Shown here: positions 10,752 through 23,142 of the stretch, one piece after another
Layout of the letters: each line of letters begins with the position of its first letter
How positions within the stretch are numbered: the stretch's first letter is position 1
Assembly: GCA_963575745.1 (NCBI GenBank)
Contig: CAUYUJ010012769.1
Span: forward strand, 199,501 to 263,500
Direction of reading: 5' to 3'
Source of the DNA: Prorocentrum cordatum
Lineage: Eukaryota > Sar > Dinophyceae > Prorocentrales > Prorocentraceae
DNA length: 64,000 bases
Notes under the pieces: model-generated
Databases searched by the model: none
What the model saw: the letters and a program-made list of their open reading frames with translations, nothing else
Told to the model about the DNA's origin: nothing
Position numbers and translations under genes: made by a program

Positions 10752-13068
10752 AGAAGGCCGCGGCGCCCGGTACAGCCTCGTTCGCCAGTTTGGCCTCCAT
10801 GGGCCGTGGGATGGAGAAACACATCGGGTAAAAGTAAGAAACGTGCCCAGGCTCGTATACAGTCCCCTTCCCCATTATCGTCCCGATCCCAGCGATGATG
10901 CGACCGGTCAATCTCGACGAGGCTTTGCGTGAGGGTTCGTAGGAGTGGACCCGTGATGCATTTTGGAATCGTTTTGGATGTCTGCGCATAATCATTGATT
11001 TCTGCTCGGATGTCGATTGCGTCGAGGTGCCGCCAGCCATCTTGCGACGCCTAGGCGGCCCCCTTGGTGAGTAGATGCACGGTTCCTCCCCTCCAATGTT
11101 GGACGTGGTCGAGCGGTCTCTGCGGGTTGTTGGGGCTGGGCTCGGTGCCGAACGGTTTGAGACAGCAAAACCCGCACATTTGGCGTTTTGTATAGCCCCT
11201 TTGTTCTGGCGAATCTTATTATTGTGTCAAATTTTGGACATAGCCAGAATTCGTCGCAATAGAATCCAGTAGGGATTCTTGCAAACCTTACGTGAAATAC
11301 GCATTGGGCTCATATTTTCGGCCTTCATTGCATTGTGCATGGCGAAATGCAGCCAGACCATTGTGATCATGGATCTCCATTTGACGCATGCCATGCCGCA
11401 TGTCATTGAAGGATTCCCGGGCTATTGCAGTCGAGAACGTCGTATCGAAATTGGGAAACACAGCCGTAAATAACCCCACCAATCGTTCAAGACATCCCCA
11501 ATCTATTGTCGTTATCTACCCTTGCGGCCGTCCAGAACATGGGTTAGTAAAATACAGACCAGTGCTGTCGCTCGACACATTCCACAATTCCTGCATCGTC
11601 TGCGCCGATTGGAGTCTAATCAACGACCCTGAGTAACTTGATGGTTGCTTCGTACAAGTCGGGTGTAGGACGAACCGATTCCCAATCAATATTTGGATGT
11701 GTACTGGACCTCCTCCCCCCGCTTCCACTGCGATGCCATCGTCGTCGAACAAGCCGTCGGGAGAGCGTCGGATATTCGTCTGGGGGTCGGAACGTGGTCC
11801 TAAGCTTACTGGGGCATGCGCCGGAGTCGTTGGCATAATTATGTACTGAAAGTCGTGGGCCGAAGCCTGAGCGTTCCAGGTCTCTGTCGACATCGGGTCC
11901 TAGGAGCTGTTTCAGCGGGATCCGTCGGGTCAGGGACGGGCAGGGTTGCCTTGCAGGGGAGGAGCGGGGGCGGCCGAAGGTGTTTGGCCATCCATTTGAT
12001 GTCCTCCGTCGCCGTCATCGTCGCTTTCCCCATCCGTCGCTAAGATCGCCCATGCCACCCACATCGCACACGAGAGGAGCATCCACTGCGGCTGTAGTCT
12101 GCATGTCGTCCGGGGGTGGGGTCACGGAGGTCGGCGGAAGGGGACCGTCAAGCCTGGGTGGAGGGGTGGGGTCAAGGCCGGAGGCGGCAGCATCTTCAGC
12201 AGGGTCAGGGGGTGGTTTGGGAGAGGAGTGCGGAAGTGGAGATCGTCGCCTGGGCGGAGGGGGAGGAAGAAGTGGGAGGCGGTGGTTGGTATTCAGCCCT
12301 CTCTGGGGACAGAGGTTCCGGGCCTTCAGCGATATCCCCACTCGGTCGGAGGCCGTCCGTGCGGAGGGTTAGGGGCGGAACTAAGGCGGGGGCGTGCGAG
12401 GCGGGCATTGGGATGGGGGTGATGAGTGGGTAAGGCAATGCGGAAGCAGGAGATATCGGACCGCCAGCCAACGTAGTAGTTGGTGGTGGAACACGCTGTT
12501 CTCGTGGAGTTTGCTGTTGCCGAGGCCCGAGCCCCAGTAGATGAAGAAGCGGCATTGATCCGAAACGTGGCTTTCGGTGGGCCCGGATGTGCGGATTACC
12601 CAACCCGAATGCCAGCATACGGAGAGCATCTGTACGGTGACATTGATGTTGGTATATGTTGCGTCACAATGTTTTTTAATACCCATCTGTTTGAGAGATT
12701 CTATTCTTGCAGTGCTTGCATGCCCAAATATTTCAACATTATCTGTTCAGATTGGTGCAAGCCCGTGAATTTTATACCAGCCACATCTTGCAAATATCCA
12801 CAACACATTCACACGAAGAGGCCAAACCACATATGCCAATAATACGCAAGGCCGAATCTACCAACGATCCCAGGTTCAAACGCCACTCAGAACAATAATG
12901 CGAATGCTCGTGGTAGTTGGTGGAGTTGCCGCCGGAATAGTGATTAAAACAAGTTTGGGTCGTTAGGAAATACATTGGAGTTGGTGTCAACACAGTATCC
13001 ATACCCATCCCGTGTGGTGGTGATGTATCGGTTTCCTCGTCGCTCCCATGGGTGCCGGCGTCGGACAT
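10752..13068 (-). other. unassigned region, possible decayed coding on minus strand
   Basis: Several medium open frames lie on the minus strand (11,516-11,893; 12,205-12,618; 12,772-13,068). One is Pro/Thr-rich (for example PPPRLDGPLPPTSVTPPPDD). None shows a known domain, and plus-strand frames of similar length overlap them. It could be a decayed ORF or chance; I assign no function. Confidence 0.2.
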
Positions 13069-13859
13069 GAGAGTGGAGTTGTTCCCGCCAAAGTTGACGT
13101 TGCTCTTGCCGAAGAGACGCCCTGAGGAGATTCCTTGGTGACCAGAATCGGCCTAAGAGGTACGCAAATTATGAGAACTATGAAATAGGCAGCCAGAGCC
13201 AGAGTCGAGTTGCCACTGGACTGGGCCCCGAAGATCGAAAGAGTAATGACATCGGGGACGCGCTAGAAGAGGTAGATTTTCGATCAGGCCGGAAAGCAGA
13301 CCAAACCAAACCACCGCGGGGCCGATAAATTTCTGAGTGAGTCGGGTCCGAGAGTCGGAAGCCGGAGTCGGACATCGGTGGGGCGGGATTGGGGTGCGGT
13401 CATCTTTCGGCTTCAAAAATTGGGGCCCAAAAGGGTGACTCTGACAATAGAATCGGCATCGCACCTAACGTAACCCGAACAGCCAAAGCAAGTCCAACAA
13501 AGTGTTCCAAGGCATTCCCGGGGGCTCCAAGGCGTTCGCTGGAAGTTGCATGTGGTGTAGTGGACGCATCCTGAAACACTCCAAAGTGACCGCATTCGCA
13601 TACGCGATTTGCAGTTCCGATCATGCTGCATAATCGGATATCGATAACAGTCGGGCTCTGGAATCGGACATCGATTGGACATAGGAGCAAGAGCCGGACT
13701 CGGAAGAACGACCGTGACGTTTATGCCATACTATTGTTGTTCATCACCATTATGTGTGTGTGATGTTGTTCGTCTTCGTGCGATGTCGGCATTGACAAAA
13801 TGTCGTCGTCGCACTCTTGTGCTTTATCCTCCTCGTCGATTCCGATTCCCTCGTCCCTC

Positions 13860-15095
13860 ACCTCGGCTCCCTCAGCCCCTTTCGGGCCAGGAGGGGGCCC
13901 TTGAGGGCGGCGCACTTGAAATGGGCGCAGCCGCCCCGAGCCATGGCCGCTGCTTGATGCCGCCGCACTTCTGCTTCTACATTGCGGAGGTGTCGCTTCC
14001 CGAGACCGGCCACCTCGTGCGCGGCTTCCTGGAGAAGGCCGGCCTGCGGCAGGACAAGGTGCAGGTGGACGTTGTCGCCTGCAAGGAGTATGGCCTCACG
14101 CTCGACAGCGGAGCTCGGCCTTGGGTACGGTCCGCTACCCAAGAGGAGACCTTCGCAGCCCAAGAGGATCCATCCGCCGATGCACTCGGCGGAGCAGATC
14201 GCCGGGCGGAAAAAGATCGAGGTCAGGAAGCGGAACCAGGCCGTCAAGGAGAAGGAGTTCTTGAGGGGGGCTTCCTCGCCTCCCATGGGCTTGACACCTC
14301 CACGACGGACAAGGCGGCAGGATGGCCTCTGGATTGCCAACCCGTTCGTGGAGGCGGAGCGCGAGGTGATCCAGGAGTCCGCGCAGCAGGACGCGAAGTG
14401 GAAGACCGAGAAGGACCTCATGCGCAAAGCCGTCTCGGACCTGAAAGTGTCCCAGACAGAAAAGGGCCACGTGCGCGAGGGCGCCTCGGACGTGAAGGGG
14501 AAAACCAAACAGGTCGTGAAGGAGAAGACCGAGAAGGACCGCAAGGCCGTCTCGGACCAGAAGGTGAGCAAGGACCGCAAGCGCAAGGCCGTCTCTCCCA
14601 GCCCGTCGTCGGAGAGCTCCAACGCCTGGGACATCCTGCGCTGGAAGCGCAAGAATCGCTGGTCGCGGACGTCTCTCCCTCAGAGCCTCGAGCAGCCCGA
14701 GGGTGCGCTGACCTTGGAGGGGGGCCCGTGAAGGGCGGGGGCGACGGTTCGATGGCGACTGCGGCAGCTCCGGCAAGCTGGACAAGAGCGAGAAGTTCTA
14801 CATTGGCACGCCTGCGATCAGCGACTCGGAGGTGGAGGCTGGCGTGGCTTCTGGCGCAAGTTTCCGGCAGGTCAAGACCAAGAAGAAGAAAAATAACAAG
14901 AAGGATCCGAAGGAGGTGACAGCTCCTGGTGGGCCTGCTGGCAGTTCGTCGGCGGCTTCGCCACCAGGCGCGACCTCGCCCCCAGCGACCCTGGACGAGA
15001 TCAAGCGCATGGCGGTCCAGCTGGTGAAGCAGGGCACTCTCGACCGCGAGTGCTTTGACACCGTCCTGAAGGGTCTGGGCCAGGCTCAGAGTTGA
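13860..15095 (+). pseudogene. lysine-rich uncharacterised protein, broken frame
   Basis: GC-rich DNA with coding-like composition in three successive frames. First, 13,920 to about 14,108 includes HLVRGFLEKAGLRQDKVQVD. Second, about 14,108-14,731 is a highly charged, Lys/Glu-rich stretch with a repeated KAVSDxKVS motif and an SPSPSSESS patch. Third, about 14,745-15,095 includes KLDKSEKFYIGTPAISDSE, then KTKKKKNNKKDPKE, ending TLDRECFDTVLKGLGQAQS before the stop. The changes could be unrecognised introns or frameshifts. Charge and repeats would fit a retroelement ORF1 or a nuclear basic protein, but I do not recognise a family. Confidence 0.4.
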
Positions 15096-16200
15096 ACACT
15101 CTTGAATTGGCGCTGCTTTTAGCGGGCTCCTGAAGTTCGCCCAGGCGCCGTGCGTCTTCTGGCAGCGCTGGCTTTTCGTCGGCGTCGGCCACCAATTCTT
15201 CGTGCCAGTGTTCTTCATGAGTGTGGTTGTGAACATCTTCGGCTGCAAGGTCGGGGAATTCCTCAAGGTGTTGCGGGTCGGAGTGGCCCCCTGGTCCGAC
15301 CCGTCAGGTATAGGCCTCGGGGTGGTGGCTGTGCTCGGGGGGTTCGTTCTTTCAGCGGGCCTCCTCTCGGCCCCTCCTGGGTGTCTGGGGCCCCGTGGGC
15401 CCGCCCGTCCGCTCCGCTGAAAGGCCCTAGGGTGCAGCTATCCCCCTGGGGCGCGGGCGGCGTCCGCGGCCGTAGCGCCGAGCGTTCGGGTCCCGACCCG
15501 TTCGATTTAGTCAGCGCCCTCAGCGCCCTCACCTCGGCCCCCTCGTTCTCTTGTGATTTGTCTTCCCTCGATCTGGCGTTGCTGCCAGCATTGGCGACGG
15601 TCTCGGAACTGATGTTGTCCCTGTGTGCGTTGCAGTCGCGGGCGGACGCGATGGTCACGTGGTCGAAAGTGTTGGCGGAGGCGATTGTCAAAGGTGGTTG
15701 GTATATACATGCCAGCCGCGGTTCACAGGAGGAGAGAGATGAGAGGAGTGTAAAGAAATATAAGTTTGCTCCTTCTCGCCTTTCAACCTCCTCCAAGTGA
15801 CTGGTGCACGCAGCTGCGTTTCTAACCCTAGCATCATCGCATTCACGCGCGTCGCACCGCCCATTATCATTACCGTTGCCGAGTATGCCACAGTGGGCGC
15901 TAGCGGTGACGCTATTGGTGAATGCGAACTTGGCCCTGATCTGGCTTTGGCCCTCGGTGGCCCAGACGTAGGCCCGAATGGGGTTGGACCATCTACGTTG
16001 GTAAGAATTCGTATTCTAACACGCCCGCATCCCGCGCTAATTTGTAAGCCTCGGGTTCCGCCAGATCTCGTAGGACGTCGAATTGGACAGCTTCGGTTGC
16101 ATTGCACTCGGGCCTTGGGTGTGGAGGTGGTAAATGCGTTGACATGTATTGCGTCGGGAAGTAAACTGCTTTTGTATGCAATCAGCAGTTTGGGTTGATT
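15096..16200. other. GC-rich to mixed sequence without recognised gene
   Basis: A plus-strand frame from about 15,505 to 15,700 reads ALSALTSAPSFSCDLSSL and continues LALLPALATVSELMLSL. It could be an exon of the preceding broken gene, but no splice pattern is clear. Open frames on both strands at 15,690-16,220 overlap and show no domain. Confidence 0.2.
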
Positions 16201-17600
16201 ATATATGTATGTATTCATGTTGTTGGTCGTTCGGGTATTCTAGACACATCATGGAAATCATATAATGAAAATGCCCTCAGTCAAGCCACTTCGTATCCAT
16301 CCATAAGCGAAGTCGCGAGGTGGGCAACTATCAGATACCTTGTTCATATGATGTCTCTTGGGTGGAGTAAATTCGTGTTGATGTGGTTATAGCCCCATAC
16401 AGTAACAAATTATTGATGCCAATCGAGTGCTCTCATTGCGCGTGCAACATGATGATTAGCTACGTCGTGGGTACTTATCGTCACAAACGCATAGCGCGTG
16501 GGCAAGAACAACACTGCGATTGTGTAAAAAGAACACGGAGGTGGATGGGTGAGGCAGGGTGCGCGCCAGCCCGGCGACCCATTGAGCCGTAGAGCTCTTG
16601 AACACGGGTTTCCATCGTTTCTATCGTAGTCGCTTTGTTTCCATACATATGTTTACCAGTTTTTTTTGTTGTTGGGCTGACGATTTGCTTTAGTGCACCC
16701 ACGGATTCCCATGATTGCACCAGCGGCTTCTTTTATCAACAACCATAGGTTTCCAAACTTGTCTTTCCGGATGTCTATAACGGAACGACACGTGGATTTA
16801 TTTTGATGGCGTGTCCATAATAAAACAAACGACTTGAATCCCATACCAAAGCCGATATAATTTATAGAACCGACGGTGCATGCGTACGAAGAGCATCCAT
16901 ACGCGAATAATGTTTCCATGGCTACGCATATTTCTGTAACCGGTGGTCCGTTCCCAAGACGGTGAGTTTTCATCCCCAAGACGGTGAGTTTTCATGTTCG
17001 GTCGGTGCCAAATTTTGTCCACACGCAATGGAAGTGCACATTGGATGGGGGGATGCGAAGTGATTACAGATGTCCGAAAATAACAGAAATACGAGCTAAA
17101 CAATACAATTCAACAGTACAAGGAAGGGAACAATAATTTGGCAACAGACGAAAACATTGGAAATACGACACAGAAAAATGATGAGAAATACAAATCATTA
17201 CATGTCGAACTCCTTCCCAAGAACTGAAGATTGTAGCACCACCTGCCGTTTGTTGTGCCTCGCCTGTGCATCCTCAACAATACATAATTGTTTCGTCATC
17301 CTCTTCCATCGTGTCGATGTATGTACTGTACGGCGGCAAATATTCCGTGTATCGGAGTGTTCCAGGGTTTCCATCGTTTGGTGTTTGTTCTAAAAGATAG
17401 AAGTAAGATTTTTGTAAGCGAAGTCGTTTGTTTTTTGCAAGTCTATGGTTGTGCTCTTTTGTTTTACTATTTAAACAATTTTTATAGTTGTAAACAATCG
17501 TTATCTCATGTCTCCTTAATTTGGAAGCCCGGGTCTGTCTGCAGTTATGGAAACTTGCAAAACTATAATCAAGATATGGAATTTTAGACATGGAGGTCAA
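16201..17600. other. AT-richer intergenic stretch
   Basis: No recognisable coding or RNA gene. The only structure noted is a 22-base tandem duplication (CCCAAGACGGTGAGTTTTCA) at 16,953-16,995. Confidence 0.4.
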
Positions 17601-17759
17601 CAGTTTAGAAATCCGTAAGGGCTTCGCCCCCTGCCGCCGGCCCCCTCTCTCGGAGAATGGGCCATGGAAAAGCTAAGTCATGAGGCCTTGGCGCTGTCGT
17701 GAAGCAGTATCGAAACTTCATGCGAAGCCGGTTCGCAATCAGCAAAACCAACTGATCAC

Positions 17760-17880
17760 AAGAGGGGTTACCACACCTGGCGATTGGTAATACGTATGGT
17801 TTACGGGCTTGGTTACCACACCTTGCGATTACAGGGCCGAGGGAGTTCTCGCAGTTTGGGTTACCACGCCTTGCGATGGA
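17760..17880. repeat. GGTTACCACACCTTGCGAT repeat
   Basis: Three copies of GGTTACCACACCTkGCGAT at about 17,767, 17,811 and 17,858 lead into the 73-base satellite. Confidence 0.7.
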
Positions 17881-17889
17881 TGTGCATGA

Positions 17890-18555
17890 AGGGTGGCACC
17901 GAATTCCAGAAATGTAGCAAATCTCCTCTGTTTTTGGACCCTGACCCCGCGGATCTGCGTGAGGGATGGCGCCGAATTTCAGAAATGTGGCAAATCCAAT
18001 GTGTTTTTGGACCCTGACCCCGCGGATCTGCATGAGGGGTGGCACCGAATTTCAGAAATGTGGCAAATCCCCTATGTTTTTGGACCCTGACCCCGCGGAT
18101 CTGCGTGAGGGGTGGCACCGAATTTCAGAAATGTGGCAAATCCAATGTGTTTTTGGACCCTGACCCCGCGGATCTGCGTGAGGGATGGCACCGAATTTCA
18201 GAAATGTAGCAAATCCCTGTGTTTTTGAACCCTGACTCCGCGGATCTGCGTGAGAGGTGGCGCCGAATTTCAGAAATGTGGCAAATCCCTTGTGTTTTTG
18301 GACCCTGACCCCTCGGATCTGCGTGAGGTGTGGCACCGAATTTCAGAAATGTAGCAAATCCCCTGTGCTTTGGACCCTGACCCCGCGGATCTGCGTGAGG
18401 GGGGGCGCCGAATTTCAGAAATGTGGCAAATCCCTTGTGTTTTTGGACCCTGACCCCGCGGATCTGCGTAAGGGGCGGCGGCACCGAATTTCAGAAATGT
18501 GGCAAATCCCCTGTGTTTTTGGACCCTGACCCCGCGGATCTGCGTGAGGGGTGTC
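17890..18555. repeat. 73-base satellite, about 9 copies
   Basis: Nine units with a period of 72 to 76 bases each contain GCAAATC, TTTTTGGACCCTGACCCC, GCGGATCTGCGTGAGG and ACCGAATTTCAGAAATGT. GCAAATC recurs at about 17,919, 17,991, 18,064, 18,137, 18,210, 18,282, 18,354, 18,426 and 18,502. Because 73 is not a multiple of three, successive units shift frame and produce many overlapping false ORFs on both strands. Confidence 0.92.
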
Positions 18556-19404
18556 GATTTCGAGCCCACCCCGCAATTCAGACAACGCGCCCAGGGGACG
18601 CTAAGAAGCCACTTTGGGCCTCCCCCCCCTCGCGCGGTCAATCAATTAGTTACAGTAGCCAGCAATGAGTCAACTAGGCACAGTCACCAGCATGAAGCAG
18701 AACTGCAACATTGGAAACTCCAACCTACGACTGGTACAGGAAATTGCGAATCACGGGCCTACATCCTGGTGGTCCTACAAGGGGGCCGGCGGATTTAGGT
18801 CCGTTGTAGTAAGATATCCCGACGGAAAGATACCACATGACAATTTCTGCGGGTAGCCTGGAATAACCTCCACTGTCGTCCCCGCGGCAGGAATTCAAAA
18901 TAACGACAGCTACAAGATTGAGGATGACCCTTTCGGATTAAAAGCTCGAAAGGCGGGCCCAATTAGGGATATGTTCCCCCTTGAATCTTCCTTGCACTTC
19001 GTTTGCAGACGAGGGGTCTGTTAAATATTTCTTGCGTATTCAAGGTTCCGGAATTGGAAAAATTACATAATTTGATTCAAGACGTGAAGTGTAGGGCCCA
19101 TGCGCGGCTTCCGCTTGCGCTTTCTTCAGTGTTCGCTTGCAGACGAGCGTCTTCGTCTAATATTGAATTCAGGCCACGGGAAACGGAACATGATAATATG
19201 CACAATGCGAGGGCGAGCAGCTCAGATGAAAAACGTTACTTGAGATTTCGTTACACCCCGCTTTTCCTTCTATTCTCAGAGGATTACAATGTCGAGGGTG
19301 ACATTCTGATGAAAAACGTGACATGCAGGTACCATCGCGACGGGGCTTCCGCCTGGGATCTTCTCGCTGCGTGGTCATTCACGAACGAGTTTTTTTTGTT
19401 TTTG
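18556..19404. other. no recognised feature
   Basis: Mixed-composition sequence after the satellite. Short phrases recur (GTAGGGCCCATGC, CAGACGAG at 19,010 and 19,140), but no gene, RNA or defined repeat is evident. Confidence 0.3.
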
Positions 19405-19406
19405 TT

Positions 19407-19459
<53 letters not shown>

Positions 19460-19460
19460 C
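19405..19460. repeat. TA microsatellite
   Basis: Nearly pure (TA)n. It lies a few hundred bases beyond the 3' end of the minus-strand L1-type LINE; another (TA)n (24,198-24,222) lies at the 5' end. Confidence 0.9.
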
Positions 19461-19815
19461 GAAAACGACAATCTCAAGGTTGAAGAAGACCCCGTCGGAT
19501 TAATAACGTGAAATGCAGGCCCCACAAGGTAGAAATTCCCGCTTGATATTTTTTCTGATTCACGGACGATTCTTCCATCTAGACAGACAGACAGAAGCCA
19601 TGCGCCAGTACGGCGCCTCGGCATGAAAAAGCAAAGCAACCCTTCTTTGTAGGGGAATCGCGCGCCGCCCGGGCAGATTACACATGCCAAACGCATGCCT
19701 GAGGGAGCCGGCGCGCCAAACGCACGCCCGACGAGCTCAGACGAATATGCGACGATGAGATGACGATATGTTTTCCATAATGCGCCCAAGCAAATACATA
19801 AGTACCATGATCCTT

Positions 19816-21719
19816 TCATTCCCATTTGCAAATATTGTAACTCTTCCTGTTTTTTTGAAGCATTGTGTACACGCAATTTGCCCACTGCAATTTTGGGCGT
19901 CCCCTTTTTCGAGAGGACTGCCACTGCCTAGGGCTGGCCTCCCCGGGCTTGCAAACAAGAGCTTTGAGAGGGCTATCTTCTTGGAGTTTAGAAATATCGA
20001 TGTATGTCTGAATGTGTCTTTTGAGTAACGTATCGCTGAGGAGCTTTGCCTGTGCTGAAGCAAGAACCTCTGCATTGGAGACGTGAGAGTAGTAAGCATG
20101 TTGTATTTTCAATATGTTGCGAAGGCGTCCAACTTGAAAACTATCCAATCGCTTGCGGTCTGCTTGTAACAACCACAAAGATTCCAAATTGTACAAAATT
20201 TTGGGGACCACGATGGCGTCGAAAAGGCGTATATTCCGCTGCTTGCTGATGCCGGTGTGGTTCCAGCACGTTGCCAATGCTTTGAACATATGCTTTGCTT
20301 CTCCCAGCCTTCTGGTAACTTCGGGCTTGCTTGCGGCACCGCTGTGTAATAGCCCCCCCAGGTAAACTGTTTGCTGTACAACTTTGAGCGGATTTGAAAA
20401 AGAATCGTAAACCATGCCAGTATTGTTAATTTGCATCACCACTGTTTTGTCCCAGTTCAAATCAAGACCATATTGGTTCCCCATCTCAATCGTAAGATCC
20501 AGTAGCATTTGCAGTTTGAATTCGCTGGCGCTGACAAGCGTAGTGTCGTCTGCGTACAATATGTCGCTACGTACTATATAATCAGGCTCTTGCCAATCCA
20601 CCGCCATTTCGTTGTAGATCTGGTCGACGTCGTAGAACATGACGGTCTGGAGGATAATGAAGAGATATGGTGAAAGAGGGCATCCTTGAGCAATGCCCGC
20701 TCGTTGTTGCCTAATGCTAGGATCCCCCGCCGGATCCTTCAGCATAAACGATCGTTCTGCGTATATTGATCCAATAAGTAATAGCATAGGCACTGGAATG
20801 CCAAACCTCCTCAATGCTTGTAGTAGTGCTTCGTGTTTGACTATGTCGAAAGCCTTTGCCCAAATACAGCTATAAGACCAGGATGCTGGGTATTGTGCGC
20901 GGCGTCGAACATGCGGCGTGCAATTGAAATAGCGTCGATCGTGCTTCGTTTCGGTCTGAACCCAAACTGAGTCGGCCGTAGTCTGCTTTCAGCGCCTCCG
21001 TGTTGAAGTCGTTTTTGGATCATCCATTAGCACTTTGTAGCCTACTGGAAGAAGAGAGATTGGGCGATAGTTCTCTGGCAAGCTGGCGTCCCCTTTTTCG
21101 TATAATAGAACCACTGTAGCAATCCGCCAGGAATCTGGTATGTTTTGTTTCCCCAACACTTCTGACATAATTCCAGAAGGTTTGTGCAAGCATCGCTTGA
21201 CGAACAAAGCAATTTCCAAAACTCCGGCGGTATCCCATCGTGTCCTGTTGCTTTCCCCATCGCCAAACATTTCAATGCAAGCATCATGTCCTCCATCGTG
21301 AAATTGTCCGTGTCGATCGGCAGGGGCGCACCCATAGGAGAATATCGTTCAGGCTGTACATTTGCATACTTCACGTCCCATTGAACATGTTCGAAATAGT
21401 CTGCCAAAGTGTTTGCGCGTTGGCTGCTTTCCACTGGCTCTCCATCTGCGCCTTTGATCGCAATAGGTGTTTTTGCAGGCGATTTCTGTAATGATTCGAT
21501 TGCTTGCCATGGCCCTCCCACCAATTGATGATTCAACCATCTTCGTTTGTCTTGCCGTATGGATTGTTTGATTAATTTGTTTAAATGCTGTTCACCATTT
21601 TTGTCTCCAATATGTCTCTTCTTGTTCCTTTTGTTGAGCAAATCGAGCGTGTACGTAGAGATCCATGTTTGCTGACGTTTCCCGGTAGGTGCGGTAGCCA
21701 CCGTTGCTGCTGTCTTCAT
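19816..21719 (-). pseudogene. L1-type LINE reverse transcriptase (ORF2 C-terminal part)
   Basis: RT copies LINE RNA at the nicked target. Fingers: GKATGHDGIPPEFWK at about 21,260-21,215, then QFGFRPKRSTIDA near 20,970. Palm: motif A is damaged; the minus strand reads IAVF then, after a frameshift near 20,870, WAKAFD, so the LD pair containing the catalytic Asp is missing. Motif B: GIAQGCPLSP near 20,690. Motif C: ILYADDTTL with YADD at 20,556-20,545. Thumb and C-terminal region follow (LESLWLLQADRKRLDSF, then RKRGRPKLQW), ending at the stop at 19,816. Frames change at about 21,060, 20,990 and 20,870. Confidence 0.85.
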
Positions 21720-22640
21720 TGTTTTTGTGCAATGGCGTCGGCATGCTCATTCAGAGGTAATGTATTGGCATCGTTTTGTAGGCCCTCCACGAAAGCATCC
21801 ACGTACGCGTGTCCAATATCAGGCGAGCTTCGCAGAGTCGTCAGACAACAAGATTGTGTTGGAGTTTTGCGCCGTTGTTTACCAAACCGGATATGCGTTG
21901 AAATCGTCATGAGGAAATGTCGTGTCGGTAGTGCTGCGTTCCTGTCAGTCCAGATGTCGTCTATCAGAGGAAGAGCCCCTGCATCAATTAAGCAGTAATC
22001 CAATTGTGCAAAGTCTGTGATCGTGATGTCGCTCTTCGGCCCGACTCCCGGTGCTGGCGCGTAGTAGGTGACGAGGTGCTCTTGTGGATGATCGGAACAT
22101 GTGTTCGTGAGGATGGCCCCTGTCCCCCGGCACGTCTCTACGAGAAGCTCTCGATTAGCATTGGCCGTGGTCGGCATCATGTATTCCCCCATGATATCAT
22201 CTTCTCCAGGCAGTTTTTTCACCAAGTCGTGTATTGAAGTCCCGAAGTGTTACATTGCAGTTGTGGTCGCCGTAGTGAGTCCAGGCTTCACGTTGTCGAA
22301 CAGCATCTTCGTCAACTCGTAATCTTGTCCAGCGTGCGGGGCATAGACCATCATGATATTGAGGATCCCACCTTCGACTTTCATTCTCAATGTGGCGAGC
22401 CTGTCCCCCAACAGCTTGAAACTTATGATCGCCTCGATCGCTTCCGGAGCTATTATACAGCCGACGCCGACGCCCGAGTAAAGATACCCTTCATTAGCGT
22501 GTTCCGTGCCCGATAGTTGAGAAAGCCATCTCGTAGAAAATGCATCGAGTCTGCGACGTATGTTTCTTGCATGCACAAAATTGAAATGTTTCCGGTTTTC
22601 ACACAACAGTCGCACTGTCGAAGTTGCGGTCGGTGCCAGC
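21716..22640 (-). pseudogene. L1-type LINE endonuclease (EEP) domain, frameshifted
   Basis: Three frames together give an EEP domain. SILCMQETYV near 22,580 holds the catalytic Glu. Then GVGVGCIIAPEAIEAI and MMVYAPHAG lead to about 22,320. GDHN lies at about 22,275-22,262 (catalytic Asp and Asn). After another frameshift come DITITDFAQLDYCLID near 22,010 and the C-terminal part ending at 21,716. At least two frameshifts mean no complete endonuclease is made. Confidence 0.75.
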
Positions 22641-23142
22641 CTGCATCGTAGTCGCCATTGAGGTGGGAAACGGGGAGGGGAAGGGAAGAGGAGACGAAGG
22701 CAGGGCGGACGGGGGCGGGCGGTAAGGTTTTGGGGAACCCCGTGGTGTTTTTGCCCACTGCGGCCGAAAATGCGATAGAGTTTCTAGATGAAGATGTAGA
22801 GGCAAAATGCGGACAATGATCCAAAAATTTTCGAATGCCACCATGTGTGGACATGGCGCTTCCGACTGTAGCATGTGTAGAAGCATAGTGATGGGTAGTC
22901 TCTGGCGGTACACGTGGTAAGTCGGCATTTTTGTCCGAGTTGTTGTCCACATGCAGCTCCGTAAATCCAACTCGCAATTTTGGAAAAATATGTCTCGGCT
23001 GATTGTGCAAAAACGGCGTCATGGCATTGGGTTTCCTGGCGTCCCATGCCCGCAGCATTTCCTACTTCCCAGATTGGCCTTTAGACGTACTCTGGCGCCG
23101 CCTTTCGCACCCACGGAAGATCTTTGCAATATTGCGTCGGAT

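Noticed and set aside
9835-10898. Long plus and minus open frames near 10 kb
   Set aside because: Pro-rich on one strand and Gly-rich on the other, centred on a CTC microsatellite and GC-rich DNA.
15688-16218. 176-residue minus-strand frame
   Set aside because: A plus-strand frame of similar length overlaps it and neither shows a domain.
17605-18641. Overlapping repetitive ORFs resembling a repeat protein; also considered as a CRISPR-like array
   Set aside because: A 73-base period shifts the frame in each unit, and there are no unique spacers between units. It is a satellite.
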